11,510 nt of DNA from Pseudomonadota bacterium (GTDB lineage: Bacteria; Pseudomonadota; Gammaproteobacteria; SZUA-229), in assembly GCA_015222915.1 (NCBI GenBank), contig JADFWE010000374.1, forward strand, positions 1 through 11,510. Direction: 5' to 3'. Below, piece after piece: positions 1 through 8,687 of this stretch. A program made the position numbers and the translations under genes. The stretch's first letter is position 1; the number at the start of each line of letters is the position of its first letter. The notes below the pieces were generated by a model. That model had not been told where the DNA came from, ran no database searches, and saw only the letters and a program-made list of their open reading frames with translations.

Positions 1-102
1 CGCCAGGGCAGGGTGGTGGAATACGGCGATGTCGACGAAGTGTTCGACCATCCGCAGCAGGAATACACCCGCGAACTTGCCTCTGCGTCTTTATACATTT
101 AG
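1..102 (+). CDS. ABC transporter ATP-binding protein, C-terminal end (partial)
   Basis: Thirty-three codons and a TAG stop are open from the first base; the start lies outside the window. The visible tail has the closing pattern of the oligopeptide/dipeptide (Opp/Dpp/Yej) family ATPases: a GRVVEYGD strand, then VFDHPQQEYTREL, matching the family's 'G-x-x-V-E-x-G ... lF-x-x-P-x-x-x-Y-T-x-x-L' end. These cytoplasmic subunits hydrolyse ATP to drive peptide uptake through a paired inner-membrane permease. The 'PQQEYTR' wording reminds me of YejF, the duplicated ATPase of the microcin C/peptide importer, but thirty-three residues are too few to assign a subfamily, so no symbol is given. No intrinsic terminator is obvious before the repeat that follows. 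Confidence 0.8.
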   Translation, partial: RQGRVVEYGDVDEVFDHPQQEYTRELASASLYI

Positions 103-151
103 TTAAAAAGTCTACTTCCAGCCAGAAGCGGAGATTAAACAAAAACAAAAT

Positions 152-405
152 TTCTCGCGCAGAGCCGCAGAGCCGCAGAGACGCAAAGATAAGAACAATA
201 GTCTTTAATGTCATCCTGAGTGCAACGCAGTGGAGTCGAAGGGTCTTGCTGTGAAGGGCAACTGGGAGTTAAAGATCCTTCGGCAATTGCTCCTGCATTG
301 CTCTACTAAGCTACATCCATGTAGTGATCCACTACGCTTCGCTCCGGTCAGGATGACAACAAATAGTTAAGGTTTTTCCTTTGCGTCTCTGCGGCTTTGC
401 GCGAG
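152..405. repeat. Nested palindromic repeat, copy 1 (outer arms)
   Basis: The left arm begins at about 152 and contains four tandem 8-mers at 158-165, 166-173, 174-181 and 182-189 (CGCAGAGC twice, CGCAGAGA, CGCAAAGA). The right arm at about 378-405, read on the other strand, gives CGCAAAGC, CGCAGAGA, CGCAAAGG. The arms can therefore pair into a long imperfect stem around an inner module at 209-358. No ORF lies inside. The same arms recur at 6152-6215 and 10185-10377. It has the look of a non-coding dispersed element or MITE-like palindrome; no target-site duplication was recognised. Confidence 0.8.
209..358. repeat. Inner palindromic module of repeat copy 1
   Basis: The module is bounded by the perfect 11-bp inverted repeat TGTCATCCTGA (209-219) and TCAGGATGACA (348-358). 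The two flanks differ past the shared tip: the left continues GTGCAACGCAGTGGAGTCGA (type A), while the right, read in reverse complement, continues CCGGAGCGAAGCGTAGTGGA (type B). A small extra hairpin, CTACAT-cc-ATGTAG, lies at 311-324. The other filled copy (10233-10328) has type B on the left and type A on the right, so the two modules are in opposite orientation. Confidence 0.75.
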
Positions 406-473
406 CAATGTTTTTTAAGGTCTGTTTTGTACTAATTTCAGTAGCTCTGGTACAACTCCAGCATGAATTAATA

Positions 474-506
474 ATACTTGACTGTTTCACTAGGTATTTG
501 TATAAT
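474..506 (+). promoter_or_regulatory. iscR promoter with type 1 IscR-like operator
   Basis: A sigma-70-type promoter is visible: TTGACT (478-483), a 17-bp spacer and a perfect TATAAT (501-506). Overlapping the -35 and spacer, 474-498 reads ATACTTGACTG followed by TTTCACTAGGTAT. This resembles the E. coli iscR operator, as I remember it, and the type 1 IscR consensus (ATASYYGACT at the left half). In E. coli, [2Fe-2S]-IscR binds such sites and represses its own operon. The position over the -35 fits repression by occlusion, so negative autoregulation is inferred. The right half-site deviates from the consensus. Confidence 0.7.
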
Positions 507-543
507 AACCTACTAATTTAGTCAGGAATTAAGGAGTTCCCTC

Positions 544-1167
544 ATGCGATTATCTACAAAAGGGCGTTACAGTGTAACCGCCATGCTGGATCTTGCGATA
601 CATGATAAGGCTGGTCCGGTGACCCTGGCCGACATCTCACAATGTCAGGGCATCTCCCTCTCTTATCTGGAGCAGCTGTTCGCCAAACTGCGTAAATCCG
701 GTCTGGTCAAAGGTGTTCGTGGCCCCGGCGGCGGTTATCGTCTTGCGCGTCCGGCTTCGGAGATCAGCATCGCTGAAATCATCTGCTCGGTCGATGAAAA
801 TGTTGATGTAACGCACTGTAAAGGCGAAGGAAATTGTAAAGATGGCAGCAAGTGCCTGACCCATGAACTATGGACCAGCCTCAGCAATAAACTGCATACT
901 TTCCTGTCGGGTATCACCCTGGCACAATTCGTCGAACGCCCCGGTATCCCTGAGTTATCGATGCAGCGTGACAAGAAGATCGGCCGTTTTATCCTGGCGA
1001 AAAAACAGGCGGCAGCGATCAGTAAAGGTCTGTTTTCTGCTGATAAGGAGGTGCCGATAAAAGTGGTGGCTGGCAAACGTTTTTCTGGTACGGCAATGGC
1101 TGGCAGCGGAATTGCCGGTGAAGGTCTGTCTGATAAAGCATTGAGCAATAAAGGGTTTATGAGGTAA
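544..1167 (+). CDS. iscR: Fe-S cluster-sensing Rrf2-family regulator IscR, with C-terminal extension
   Basis: This 207-residue protein begins MRLSTKGRYSVTAMLDLA and carries the Rrf2 winged-helix with the hallmark ISLSYLEQLF (37-46) and VRGPGGGYRL (58-67). The three cysteines that ligate the [2Fe-2S] cluster sit at 92, 98 and 104 with H107, the same numbering as in E. coli IscR. It senses cellular Fe-S status and switches promoters in holo- and apo-forms. ATG 544 follows AAGGAG (531-536) at good distance. E. coli IscR has about 162 residues; here homology fades after about residue 135 and an extra tail rich in Lys, Ala, Gly and Ser runs to 207. The tail is open, in frame, and reaches to 5 bases before iscU. 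It matches no domain I know. A protein of this family without the tail would be the normal form. Confidence 0.95.
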   Translation: MRLSTKGRYSVTAMLDLAIHDKAGPVTLADISQCQGISLSYLEQLFAKLRKSGLVKGVRGPGGGYRLARPASEISIAEIICSVDENVDVTHCKGEGNCKDGSKCLTHELWTSLSNKLHTFLSGITLAQFVERPGIPELSMQRDKKIGRFILAKKQAAAISKGLFSADKEVPIKVVAGKRFSGTAMAGSGIAGEGLSDKALSNKGFMR

Positions 1168-1172
1168 ATATC

Positions 1173-1550
1173 ATGGCATATGGTGAAAAAGTTCTGGATC
1201 ACTACGAGAATCCAAGAAATGTCGGCAGTTTTGAAAACGAAGACAATGTCGGTACCGGCATGGTCGGTGCACCTGCCTGTGGCGATGTGATGAAGCTGCA
1301 GATCAAGGTCAGCGATGAAGGTGTTATCGAAGATGCGGTATTTAAAACCTATGGCTGTGGCAGCGCGATCGCCTCGAGTTCGCTGCTGACTGAATGGGTA
1401 AAAGGTAAGACCCTTGATGAGGCGAAAGCCATCAAGAATACCGAGATAGCTGAAGAGCTGGCCCTTCCGCCAGTGAAGATCCATTGTTCGGTGCTGGCAG
1501 AAGATGCCATCAATGCCGCGATTGATGATTACAGGAATAAGAACAGCTAA
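1173..1550 (+). CDS. iscU: Fe-S cluster assembly scaffold IscU
   Basis: A 125-residue scaffold on which nascent [2Fe-2S] clusters are built before transfer to apoproteins. Every diagnostic residue is present: C36 with D38 (PACGD), C62 (YGCGSA), H104 and C105 (IHCS), and the LPPVK motif (98-102) recognised by the chaperone HscA. ATG 1173 is preceded by GAGG (1161-1164), which overlaps the iscR stop region; the spacing of 5 bases indicates translational coupling in one transcript. In the canonical operon iscS separates iscR and iscU, and iscA-hscB-hscA-fdx follow; here iscS is missing between them and a terminator follows 46 bases downstream. The cysteine desulfurase and HscA that this IscU would need must be encoded elsewhere. 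Length and sequence are otherwise ordinary. Confidence 0.97.
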   Translation: MAYGEKVLDHYENPRNVGSFENEDNVGTGMVGAPACGDVMKLQIKVSDEGVIEDAVFKTYGCGSAIASSSLLTEWVKGKTLDEAKAIKNTEIAEELALPPVKIHCSVLAEDAINAAIDDYRNKNS

Positions 1551-1596
1551 AAACGTTGTAAGTAGCAAGTTAAAGCCGTTGTAAGTTCAAGCACGG

Positions 1597-1622
1597 GCCA
1601 GCTGTTTCAGCTGGCTTTTTTT
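1597..1622 (+). terminator. Intrinsic terminator of iscRU
   Basis: A perfect 8-bp stem, GCCAGCTG (1597-1604) and CAGCTGGC (1608-1615), with a TTT loop is followed directly by a run of seven T (1616-1622). This is a textbook rho-independent terminator 46 bases after the iscU stop, and it separates iscRU from acnB. Confidence 0.93.
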
Positions 1623-1639
1623 GTACCTGAAACTTGCCC

Positions 1640-1667
1640 TTAAAACACCGGCTCTATGAGGTATAAT
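1640..1667 (+). promoter_or_regulatory. Probable acnB promoter (-10 element)
   Basis: A perfect TATAAT at 1662-1667 lies 30 bases before the acnB start and just after the iscU terminator. At 16-18 bp spacing only weak -35 matches are seen (TTAAAA or CTTAAA around 1639-1645); TTGCCC at 1634-1639 is too far upstream. A weak -35 would fit an activator-dependent promoter, but no known operator was recognised. Confidence 0.5.
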
Positions 1668-1697
1668 ACAGGGCTTTGTTACTACTGAGGAATCCCC

Positions 1698-4268
1698 GTG
1701 CTTGAGTCATATCGTCAACATGTCGCTGAACGTGAAGCTGAAGAACTGCCACCATTACCGCTTGATGCCAACCAGGTTGCAGGACTGATCGAACTGATCA
1801 AAAGTCCTCCGGCTGGCGAGGCCGAGTTTTTGATGGACCTGCTGGTCAATCGCGTACCACCCGGTGTCGATCAGGCAGCGTATGTAAAAGCGGCTTTCCT
1901 CGCTGACGTGGCAAAAGGCAATACTTCCTGTGATCTGATCGATGCAGTTCGTGCGACGGAGATCCTCGGCACCATGCTCGGTGGTTACAATATCCAGCCG
2001 CTGATCGATCTTCTTGATGATGACGCTACTGCAGATGCTGCTGCGACCGCGTTGTCACACACCCTGCTGATCTACGATGCCTTCCATGATGTGGCCGACA
2101 AAGCAAAAGACAATGAAGCTGCTGCCCGCGTTGTCCGCTCATGGGCGGATGCTGAATGGTTTACGTCAAAACCAAAAATGGCCGAAGAGATCACGGTGAC
2201 TGTGTATAAAGTGCCTGGTGAGACCAATACCGATGACCTGTCACCTGCGACCGAAGCATGGAGCCGCCCGGATATTCCGCTGCATGCAAAATCGATGCTG
2301 GCGACCAAGATGTCCATAGAAAATGGAAAAGGACCGCTGGAAACCATCGCCAACCTGAAAGAGAAGGGACATCCTATCGCTTATGTCGGCGATGTTGTCG
2401 GTACCGGCTCTTCACGTAAATCTGCGATCAACTCTGTGTTGTGGCACATGGGTAACGAGATCCCTTTCGTTCCGAACAAACATGAAGGTGGTGTGGTCCT
2501 GGGCAGTAAGATAGCGCCTATCTTCTTTAACACTGCAGAAGATTCCGGTGCGCTGCCGATCGAATGTGATGTCGATTCTATGGAGACCGGCGATGTTATC
2601 CGTATCCGTCCTTATGACGGACTTATCCTTAATGAGCAGGGCGAAGAGATCTGCAAGTTCTGCCTGAACCCAGCGACCATGGCGGATGAAGTACGTGCCA
2701 ACGGCCGTATTCCACTGATCATCGGCCGTGGTTTGACTGACCGCGCACGCAGCTTCCTGAATGAAGGTCCATCTGATGTTTTCCTGAAACCTCAGCAAGG
2801 TCACGATACCGGCAAAGGTTTCACGCTGGCACAAAAGATCGTCGGTAAAGCCTGCGGTGTAGAGGGTATCCGTCCGGGTACATACTGTGAGCCTAAAGTG
2901 ACCACGGTCGGTTCACAGGACACCACCGGCGCCATGACCCGTGATGAATTAAAAGAGCTTGCCTGCCTGGGTTTCTCGGCGGACCTGGTGATGCAGAGTT
3001 TCTGTCATACGGCGGCTTACCCTAAACCGGTCGATATCAAACTACAGCACGAGCTGCCTGATTTCATGCAGACTCGTGCCGGTGTTGCACTGCGTCCCGG
3101 TGATGGCGTCATCCATTCATGGTTAAACCGTATGATACTGCCGGATACCGTCGGTACCGGTGGTGATTCGCATACGCGTTTCCCGATGGGTATTAGTTTT
3201 CCTGCTGGTTCAGGCCTGGTCGCCTTTGCCGCCGCACTGGGTGTCATGCCGCTGGATATGCCCGAGTCTGTGCTGGTACGTTTCAAAGGCGAGATGCAGC
3301 CCGGTATCACATTACGTGATCTGGTGAATGCGATCCCTTACGTAGCGATTCAGAAAGGTCTGCTGACGGTCGAGAAAAAAGGCAAGAAGAATGTCTTCAA
3401 CGGCCGGGTACTGGAGATCGAAGGTCTGGCCGATCTGAAAGTTGAACAGGCATTTGAATTATCCGATGCATCGGCAGAACGTTCGGCCAATGGTTGTACC
3501 GTTCACCTCGGCAAGGAGCCGATCATCGAGTACATCAATTCTAATATCACACTGCTGAAGTGGATGATATCGAACGGTTATGAAGATAAACGCACACTGG
3601 AACGCCGCATCGTAGCTATGCAGGACTGGCTGAAAGATCCGCAGTTGCTCTCACCGGATGCCGATGCAGAATATGCCGAGATCATCGAGATCGATCTTAA
3701 CGAGATCAAAGAGCCGATACTGGCATGTCCGAATGACCCGGATGATGTGAAGACATTATCTGAAGTCGCTGGTGTTCATGTCGATGAAGTCTTTATCGGT
3801 TCGTGTATGACCAATATCGGCCATTACCGTGCGGCCGGGAAAGTGCTGGAAAATGTCAGCAGTCTGCCGACCCGCATGTGGATCGTGCCACCGACAAAGA
3901 TGGATGAACATCAGCTGATGGAAGAAGGTTATTACAACATCTTCGGTCGTGCTGGCGCACGCACCGAGCTGCCAGGCTGTTCGCTGTGTATGGGTAACCA
4001 GGCACGCGTCGCCGACAATGCGACCGTAGTATCGACCTCGACACGCAATTTCCCGAACCGCCTGGGTAATAACGCGGATGTGTACCTGGCGTCGGCCGAG
4101 CTGAGTGCAGTCGCTGCCGCACTAGGCCATATTCCAACAGTAGAAGAATACATGGAAGGAGTAAAAGGCATCGAACCGATGGCCTCTGATATCTATCAGT
4201 ATCTTAACTTCCACCTGTTGCCGGAATACCAGGAAGTAGCAGATGAAGTTAAGGTGAGTCTTAGCTGA
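1698..4268 (+). CDS. acnB: Bifunctional aconitate hydratase 2 / 2-methylisocitrate dehydratase (AcnB)
   Basis: An 856-residue AcnB, close to the 865 of E. coli, which converts citrate to isocitrate via cis-aconitate in the TCA cycle; family members also dehydrate methylisocitrate. The AcnB-specific order is visible: an N-terminal HEAT-like domain (about 1-160), then the swivel domain beginning near [10 protein letters not shown] and including [12 protein letters not shown], then catalytic domains 1-3 from about residue 400 ([25 protein letters not shown]). The [4Fe-4S] ligands are C703 (GSCMTN), C761 and C764 ([10 protein letters not shown]). The start is GTG 1698, preceded by GAGG at 1687-1690; the N-terminus [12 protein letters not shown] aligns with the family's first residue, so no other start is needed. 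It lies right after the Fe-S genes and depends on their product, but has its own probable promoter. Family knowledge: the apo-form binds mRNA in E. coli. Confidence 0.98.
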   Translation: MLESYRQHVAEREAEELPPLPLDANQVAGLIELIKSPPAGEAEFLMDLLVNRVPPGVDQAAYVKAAFLADVAKGNTSCDLIDAVRATEILGTMLGGYNIQPLIDLLDDDATADAAATALSHTLLIYDAFHDVADKAKDNEAAARVVRSWADAEWFTSKPKMAEEITVTVYKVPGETNTDDLSPATEAWSRPDIPLHAKSMLATKMSIENGKGPLETIANLKEKGHPIAYVGDVVGTGSSRKSAINSVLWHMGNEIPFVPNKHEGGVVLGSKIAPIFFNTAEDSGALPIECDVDSMETGDVIRIRPYDGLILNEQGEEICKFCLNPATMADEVRANGRIPLIIGRGLTDRARSFLNEGPSDVFLKPQQGHDTGKGFTLAQKIVGKACGVEGIRPGTYCEPKVTTVGSQDTTGAMTRDELKELACLGFSADLVMQSFCHTAAYPKPVDIKLQHELPDFMQTRAGVALRPGDGVIHSWLNRMILPDTVGTGGDSHTRFPMGISFPAGSGLVAFAAALGVMPLDMPESVLVRFKGEMQPGITLRDLVNAIPYVAIQKGLLTVEKKGKKNVFNGRVLEIEGLADLKVEQAFELSDASAERSANGCTVHLGKEPIIEYINSNITLLKWMISNGYEDKRTLERRIVAMQDWLKDPQLLSPDADAEYAEIIEIDLNEIKEPILACPNDPDDVKTLSEVAGVHVDEVFIGSCMTNIGHYRAAGKVLENVSSLPTRMWIVPPTKMDEHQLMEEGYYNIFGRAGARTELPGCSLCMGNQARVADNATVVSTSTRNFPNRLGNNADVYLASAELSAVAAALGHIPTVEEYMEGVKGIEPMASDIYQYLNFHLLPEYQEVADEVKVSLS

Positions 4269-4327
4269 ACCGTACCCGGATCAATAGATTCAGACACATA
4301 GACTGATAACGAGTAGATCAAGACACG

Positions 4328-4699
4328 ATGATAAAAACCCTGGTGCTCATAGCTGTTGGTGGTGCTTTCGGTGCGACCCTGCGGTTTCTGTCGCAGGCGA
4401 CAGTCTATGAACTGTTTGGCCGCTCGTTCCCCTTCGGTACCCTGTTCGTCAATGTCGTCGGTTCTTTTTTGATGGGGCTGATGTCGATCTTTCTGGTCGA
4501 AAAATTTAATCTCAGCGCAGAGTGGCATCTCGCTATCCTGGTCGGGGTGTTAGGTTCGTTTACTACCTTCTCTACCTTTTCTATCGAGACCCTGGTGCTG
4601 TTCGAGCAGGGTGATTTGATAAAGGCGATGAGCAATATCCTGCTGAGTGTTATCGTATGTATCACGGCAGTATGGGCGGGCGCTTATATCGCCAAACAG

Positions 4700-4708
<9 letters not shown>
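4328..4708 (+). CDS. crcB: Fluoride ion channel CrcB/FluC
   Basis: A 126-residue inner-membrane protein with four hydrophobic segments, the usual size for Fluc. These proteins form antiparallel dual-topology dimers that let fluoride leave the cell. Signature segments are GGAFGATLRF (11-20, with R19), GTLFVNVVGSF (37-47, with pore N42) and GSFTTFSTF (76-84, which holds the central Na+ site and the pore phenylalanines F81 and F84). It lies 59 bases after acnB and upstream of serS; crcB next to serS is also seen in pseudomonads. No promoter, strong Shine-Dalgarno or fluoride riboswitch was found in the 59 bases upstream, so it may be read through from acnB. The stop codon lies inside a 19-nt tandem repeat. 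Confidence 0.95.
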
Positions 4709-6124
<1,416 letters not shown>

Positions 6125-6151
6125 TAAACATAGAAGAAATAAAAATGTTAC

Positions 6152-6215
6152 TCTCGCAAAGGCGTAGGGTTCGCTAAGAAAAACAACGACTTCTTTGCGT
6201 GCTTTGCGCCTTTGC
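6152..6215. repeat. Palindromic repeat, copy 3 (no inner module)
   Basis: The left arm CTCTCGCAAAGGCG (6151-6164) continues into degenerate units. The right arm at 6191-6215, read on the other strand, gives TTTGCAAAGGCGCAAAGCA then CGCAAAGAA. The arms face each other across roughly 15-20 bases and form an imperfect hairpin just after serS. Unlike the copies at 152 and 10185, no TGTCATCCTGA module is present between the arms. It might act as a transcript end, though no T-run follows. Confidence 0.65.
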
Positions 6216-6300
6216 AAAAAATATACTAAAAAAACGCTTATTCCGGATAGCAGTGAAATAATATCTTTCTTTTTATTTGCGTTGAAGTGCATGGATAGCA

Positions 6301-6340
6301 CAAATGTCGCGAGCGCAAGGAGCGAGAGCGCGACCATTTG
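6301..6340. repeat. GC-rich hairpin upstream of nnr
   Basis: CAAATG-TCGCG (6301-6311) pairs with CGCGA-c-CATTTG (6329-6340), giving an 11-bp stem with one bulged C around a purine-rich GAGCG loop. The low-complexity GCGAGCGC/GAGCGAGAGCG composition differs from the surrounding AT-rich gap and looks like a REP-type palindrome. It overlaps the first codons of the longest possible nnr frame, which argues against that upstream start. Confidence 0.6.
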
Positions 6341-6381
6341 CGGAAAAAACCGTTTTTAAACTTTCAGATTACCCATCTACC

Positions 6382-7929
6382 ATGCAAGTTCTACCGGAAA
6401 AATTATACAGTGTAGATTCGGTCGTACGACTCGAGCAGATCGCTATCCAGCAATACAGCATCCCGGCATACACGTTGATGAAACGTGCCGGTAAGGCCGT
6501 TTTCGATGTCATACAAAAAAACTATTCACAACATGAGAATATCCTGGTGCTGTGCGGTGCCGGTAACAATGCTGGCGATGGTTATGTTGTCGCTACTCTG
6601 GCAAAGCAGGCGGGATACCCTGTCCGTATCGTCAGTCTGATCGATCCTGTCAGGTTAAAGAACGAAGCATTACAGGCTTATAGCGATTGGCAGCAGCTCG
6701 AAACCGGCAATGATGCAGATCTAACTGATGCATATAAAACAGATGCAGATAAAGCAGATCTGTCACTTATCGATAAAGCCGATCTTATTGTCGATGCTTT
6801 GCTGGGTACGGGCCTCAGACGTGAAGTATCGAGTGAATGGGCTGAATGGATCAATACGGTCAATCAGGCGAACAAACCGGTTATTGCCGTTGATATCCCA
6901 TCAGGTCTGGTTGCAGATACGGGCGTTGTAGCGGGCAGTGCAATCAAGGCTGATATCACCGTCTGTTTTATCGGTCTGAAGCAGGGCATGTTTACCGCGC
7001 AGGCGAAGGATGTCTGTGGCGATATTGTATTCGATGACCTGGGTTTAACCGATGATATCTATTCGCAGGTGGAAGCTGATGCAGATCTACTTACATCGGT
7101 TGACTACTCTCTGTTGCCAGAGCGAAAACAGGCGTCAAACAAAGGCAGTTTTGGCCACGTTCTCATCGTCGGTGGCAATAAGAGCATGCCGGGCGCGATA
7201 ATCCTGGCGGCAAGATCTGCATTACGCACGGGCGCCGGGCTGGTAACGATTGTGACCGTTGCAGAAAATCTGACCGCAATCTGTTCTGCCGTGCCCGAAG
7301 CTATGATAAAAACCTGTAGCAGTGAAGATATCGCCGGGGTTTTACCTGACGCTTTTGTTGCAGGAATCACTCATATTGCCATCGGTATGGGGCTGGGACA
7401 GGATGAGTGGTCGCTGGCTTTACTCCAGTATTGTGTGCGGTTGAATAAACCGATGCTGATCGATGCGGATGGTTTGAACCTTATAGCAAATGAAGATATC
7501 ACGATAACATCGCCCCTGGTGATAACGCCGCATCCCGGTGAAGCGGCAAGGCTGCTGTCTACTGCAACTACAGTGGTGAGTAGTGGAGATATCCAGCAAG
7601 ATCGTTTTGATGCCATCAGGAAGCTGTACCAGTTATTCTCAGAGAGCGAGTCCTGTGTCGTTGTTCTGAAAGGTTCGGGCAGTCTGATCTTCGATGGTGA
7701 TGATATGAATGTCTGCTCACTGGGAAATGCGGCCATGGCAGCACCGGGCATGGGTGATGTGTTGAGCGGTATTATTATCGCCCTGATGGCGCAGGGTATT
7801 AAGCCTGGCGATGCAGCAGAACTGGGTGTATGTCTGCATGCTTCTGCAGCCTCGTCTTTTACCGAGAACAAAACACGTGGTCTACTGGCATCGGATGTTA
7901 TCGATGAACTGACTGAAGTGTTACAGTGA
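6382..7929 (+). CDS. nnr: Bifunctional NAD(P)H-hydrate epimerase / ADP-dependent NAD(P)H-hydrate dehydratase
   Basis: A metabolite-repair enzyme that epimerises S/R-NAD(P)HX and dehydrates the S form back to NAD(P)H using ADP. From ATG 6382 it has 515 residues, the same as E. coli YjeF/Nnr. The N-terminal epimerase domain (about 1-215) shows GAGNNAGDGYVVA (59-71), DALLGTGL and AVDIPSGL. The C-terminal ribokinase-like dehydratase (about 235-515) shows KGSFGHVLIVGG, DADGLN, TPHPGEAARLL and the catalytic loop around GMGD (456-459). A start at ATG 6304 would add 26 residues (MSRAQGARAR...) encoded by a hairpin and unlike the family, so it was rejected; no good Shine-Dalgarno was seen for either. 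It heads the conserved nnr-tsaE-amiB cluster. An acidic D/A/K stretch near 110-135 is built from GATGCAGAT-like microrepeats. Confidence 0.95.
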   Translation: MQVLPEKLYSVDSVVRLEQIAIQQYSIPAYTLMKRAGKAVFDVIQKNYSQHENILVLCGAGNNAGDGYVVATLAKQAGYPVRIVSLIDPVRLKNEALQAYSDWQQLETGNDADLTDAYKTDADKADLSLIDKADLIVDALLGTGLRREVSSEWAEWINTVNQANKPVIAVDIPSGLVADTGVVAGSAIKADITVCFIGLKQGMFTAQAKDVCGDIVFDDLGLTDDIYSQVEADADLLTSVDYSLLPERKQASNKGSFGHVLIVGGNKSMPGAIILAARSALRTGAGLVTIVTVAENLTAICSAVPEAMIKTCSSEDIAGVLPDAFVAGITHIAIGMGLGQDEWSLALLQYCVRLNKPMLIDADGLNLIANEDITITSPLVITPHPGEAARLLSTATTVVSSGDIQQDRFDAIRKLYQLFSESESCVVVLKGSGSLIFDGDDMNVCSLGNAAMAAPGMGDVLSGIIIALMAQGIKPGDAAELGVCLHASAASSFTENKTRGLLASDVIDELTEVLQ

Positions 7930-8002
7930 GTCATGTTTGCCGTTCGAACTATGTGGATGTGTCTATCAGGGCTCATCCGTGTAGCCGGTCTATGGGAAAT
8001 CA

Positions 8003-8497
8003 GTGAACAAACTATCAGATAATAAACAAATATTCCTGGCCGACGAAGCTGCACAGGTCGCGTTCGCTGCCGCGACTGCCAGGCATCTTAAGTCTTCTTT
8101 TGTGCTGTTATTAAAGGGTGATCTAGGCGCAGGTAAAACTACCTTTGCCCGTGGTTTCATCCATGCCAGCGGTTTTGAAGGTGTGGTCAAGAGTCCGACT
8201 TACACGCTGGTAGAACCTTACCCGATCGATGCTGGTCGCGATAACGGCCGGATGTGTTATCACTTTGACCTGTATCGGCTGGCCGAGCCGGAAGAGCTGG
8301 AATTCACCGGTGCGCGAGATTATTTCAATGAAAACTCGGTCTGCCTGGTGGAGTGGCCGGAAAAAGCAGAGGGTTTTTTACCGCAGGCCGACTGGATCTG
8401 CACCTTCAGTTACCAGGATACGGGCAGAGATCTGAATATTTTGGCAATGACAGATAAAGGCAAGGAGTTGATGTTACAGGTCTTTTCTGATTTTTAA
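8003..8497 (+). CDS. tsaE: tRNA threonylcarbamoyladenosine biosynthesis ATPase TsaE
   Basis: A 164-residue cytoplasmic P-loop ATPase that works with TsaB and TsaD to place the t6A modification at A37 of ANN-decoding tRNAs. Visible motifs are Walker A GDLGAGKTT (39-47), SPTYTLVEPY (64-73), HFDLYRLAEPEELEF (87-101) and the LVEWPE strand (115-120), all characteristic of the family. GTG 8003 is used as start, with GGGA at about 7995-7998 as a modest ribosome site; the N-terminus reaches the expected beta strand about 30 residues before Walker A. It lies 73 bases after nnr, matching the conserved gene order in gammaproteobacteria, and is probably co-transcribed with it. The length is slightly above the 153 of E. 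coli, from a longer N-terminus and a short insert near 75-84. Confidence 0.95.
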   Translation: MNKLSDNKQIFLADEAAQVAFAAATARHLKSSFVLLLKGDLGAGKTTFARGFIHASGFEGVVKSPTYTLVEPYPIDAGRDNGRMCYHFDLYRLAEPEELEFTGARDYFNENSVCLVEWPEKAEGFLPQADWICTFSYQDTGRDLNILAMTDKGKELMLQVFSDF

Positions 8498-8687
8498 CTG
8501 TAGGAAAGTGACGTATCTATATAAAATTAAAAGAAAAAGCTTGCATTATTTAAATAATTTGCCAAAATGGAAACATAGATTGAGTAGAAATTATTATTTT
8601 CAGGATGTATCTGTTACGAAAGGTAGCGCTTCCTGAGATTCTATTCTTGATTTTTTATCCTTGAGGCGGGATTACAGAATTTCTAAG
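8498..8687. other. AT-rich gap between tsaE and amiB
   Basis: 190 bases without a gene, wider than expected for one tight operon, so amiB may have its own promoter. A perfect 14-bp AT palindrome, ATTATTTAAATAAT, lies at 8545-8558. TTGCAT (8541-8546) and TTGAGT (8580-8585) could be -35 elements, but neither has a good -10 at the right distance. No terminator hairpin with a T-run is seen after tsaE. Confidence 0.4.

Noticed and set aside
152..405. CRISPR array, suggested by repeated 8-mers
   Set aside because: The units are 8-9 nt, directly abutting with no spacers, and form inverted arms; no cas genes are near.
735..1568. A 277-codon open frame on the minus strand opposite iscR and iscU
   Set aside because: It lies opposite two unmistakable genes, has no family resemblance and no ribosome site. 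It is a shadow frame created by the codon use of the + strand.
4269..4327. Possible fluoride riboswitch ahead of crcB
   Set aside because: The 59-base gap lacks the conserved riboswitch core and pseudoknot-forming segments and is too short to hold the full fold.
7371..8054. A 227-codon open frame on the minus strand opposite nnr and tsaE
   Set aside because: It overlaps conserved catalytic motifs of nnr and the start of tsaE, and its composition is that of an antisense shadow.
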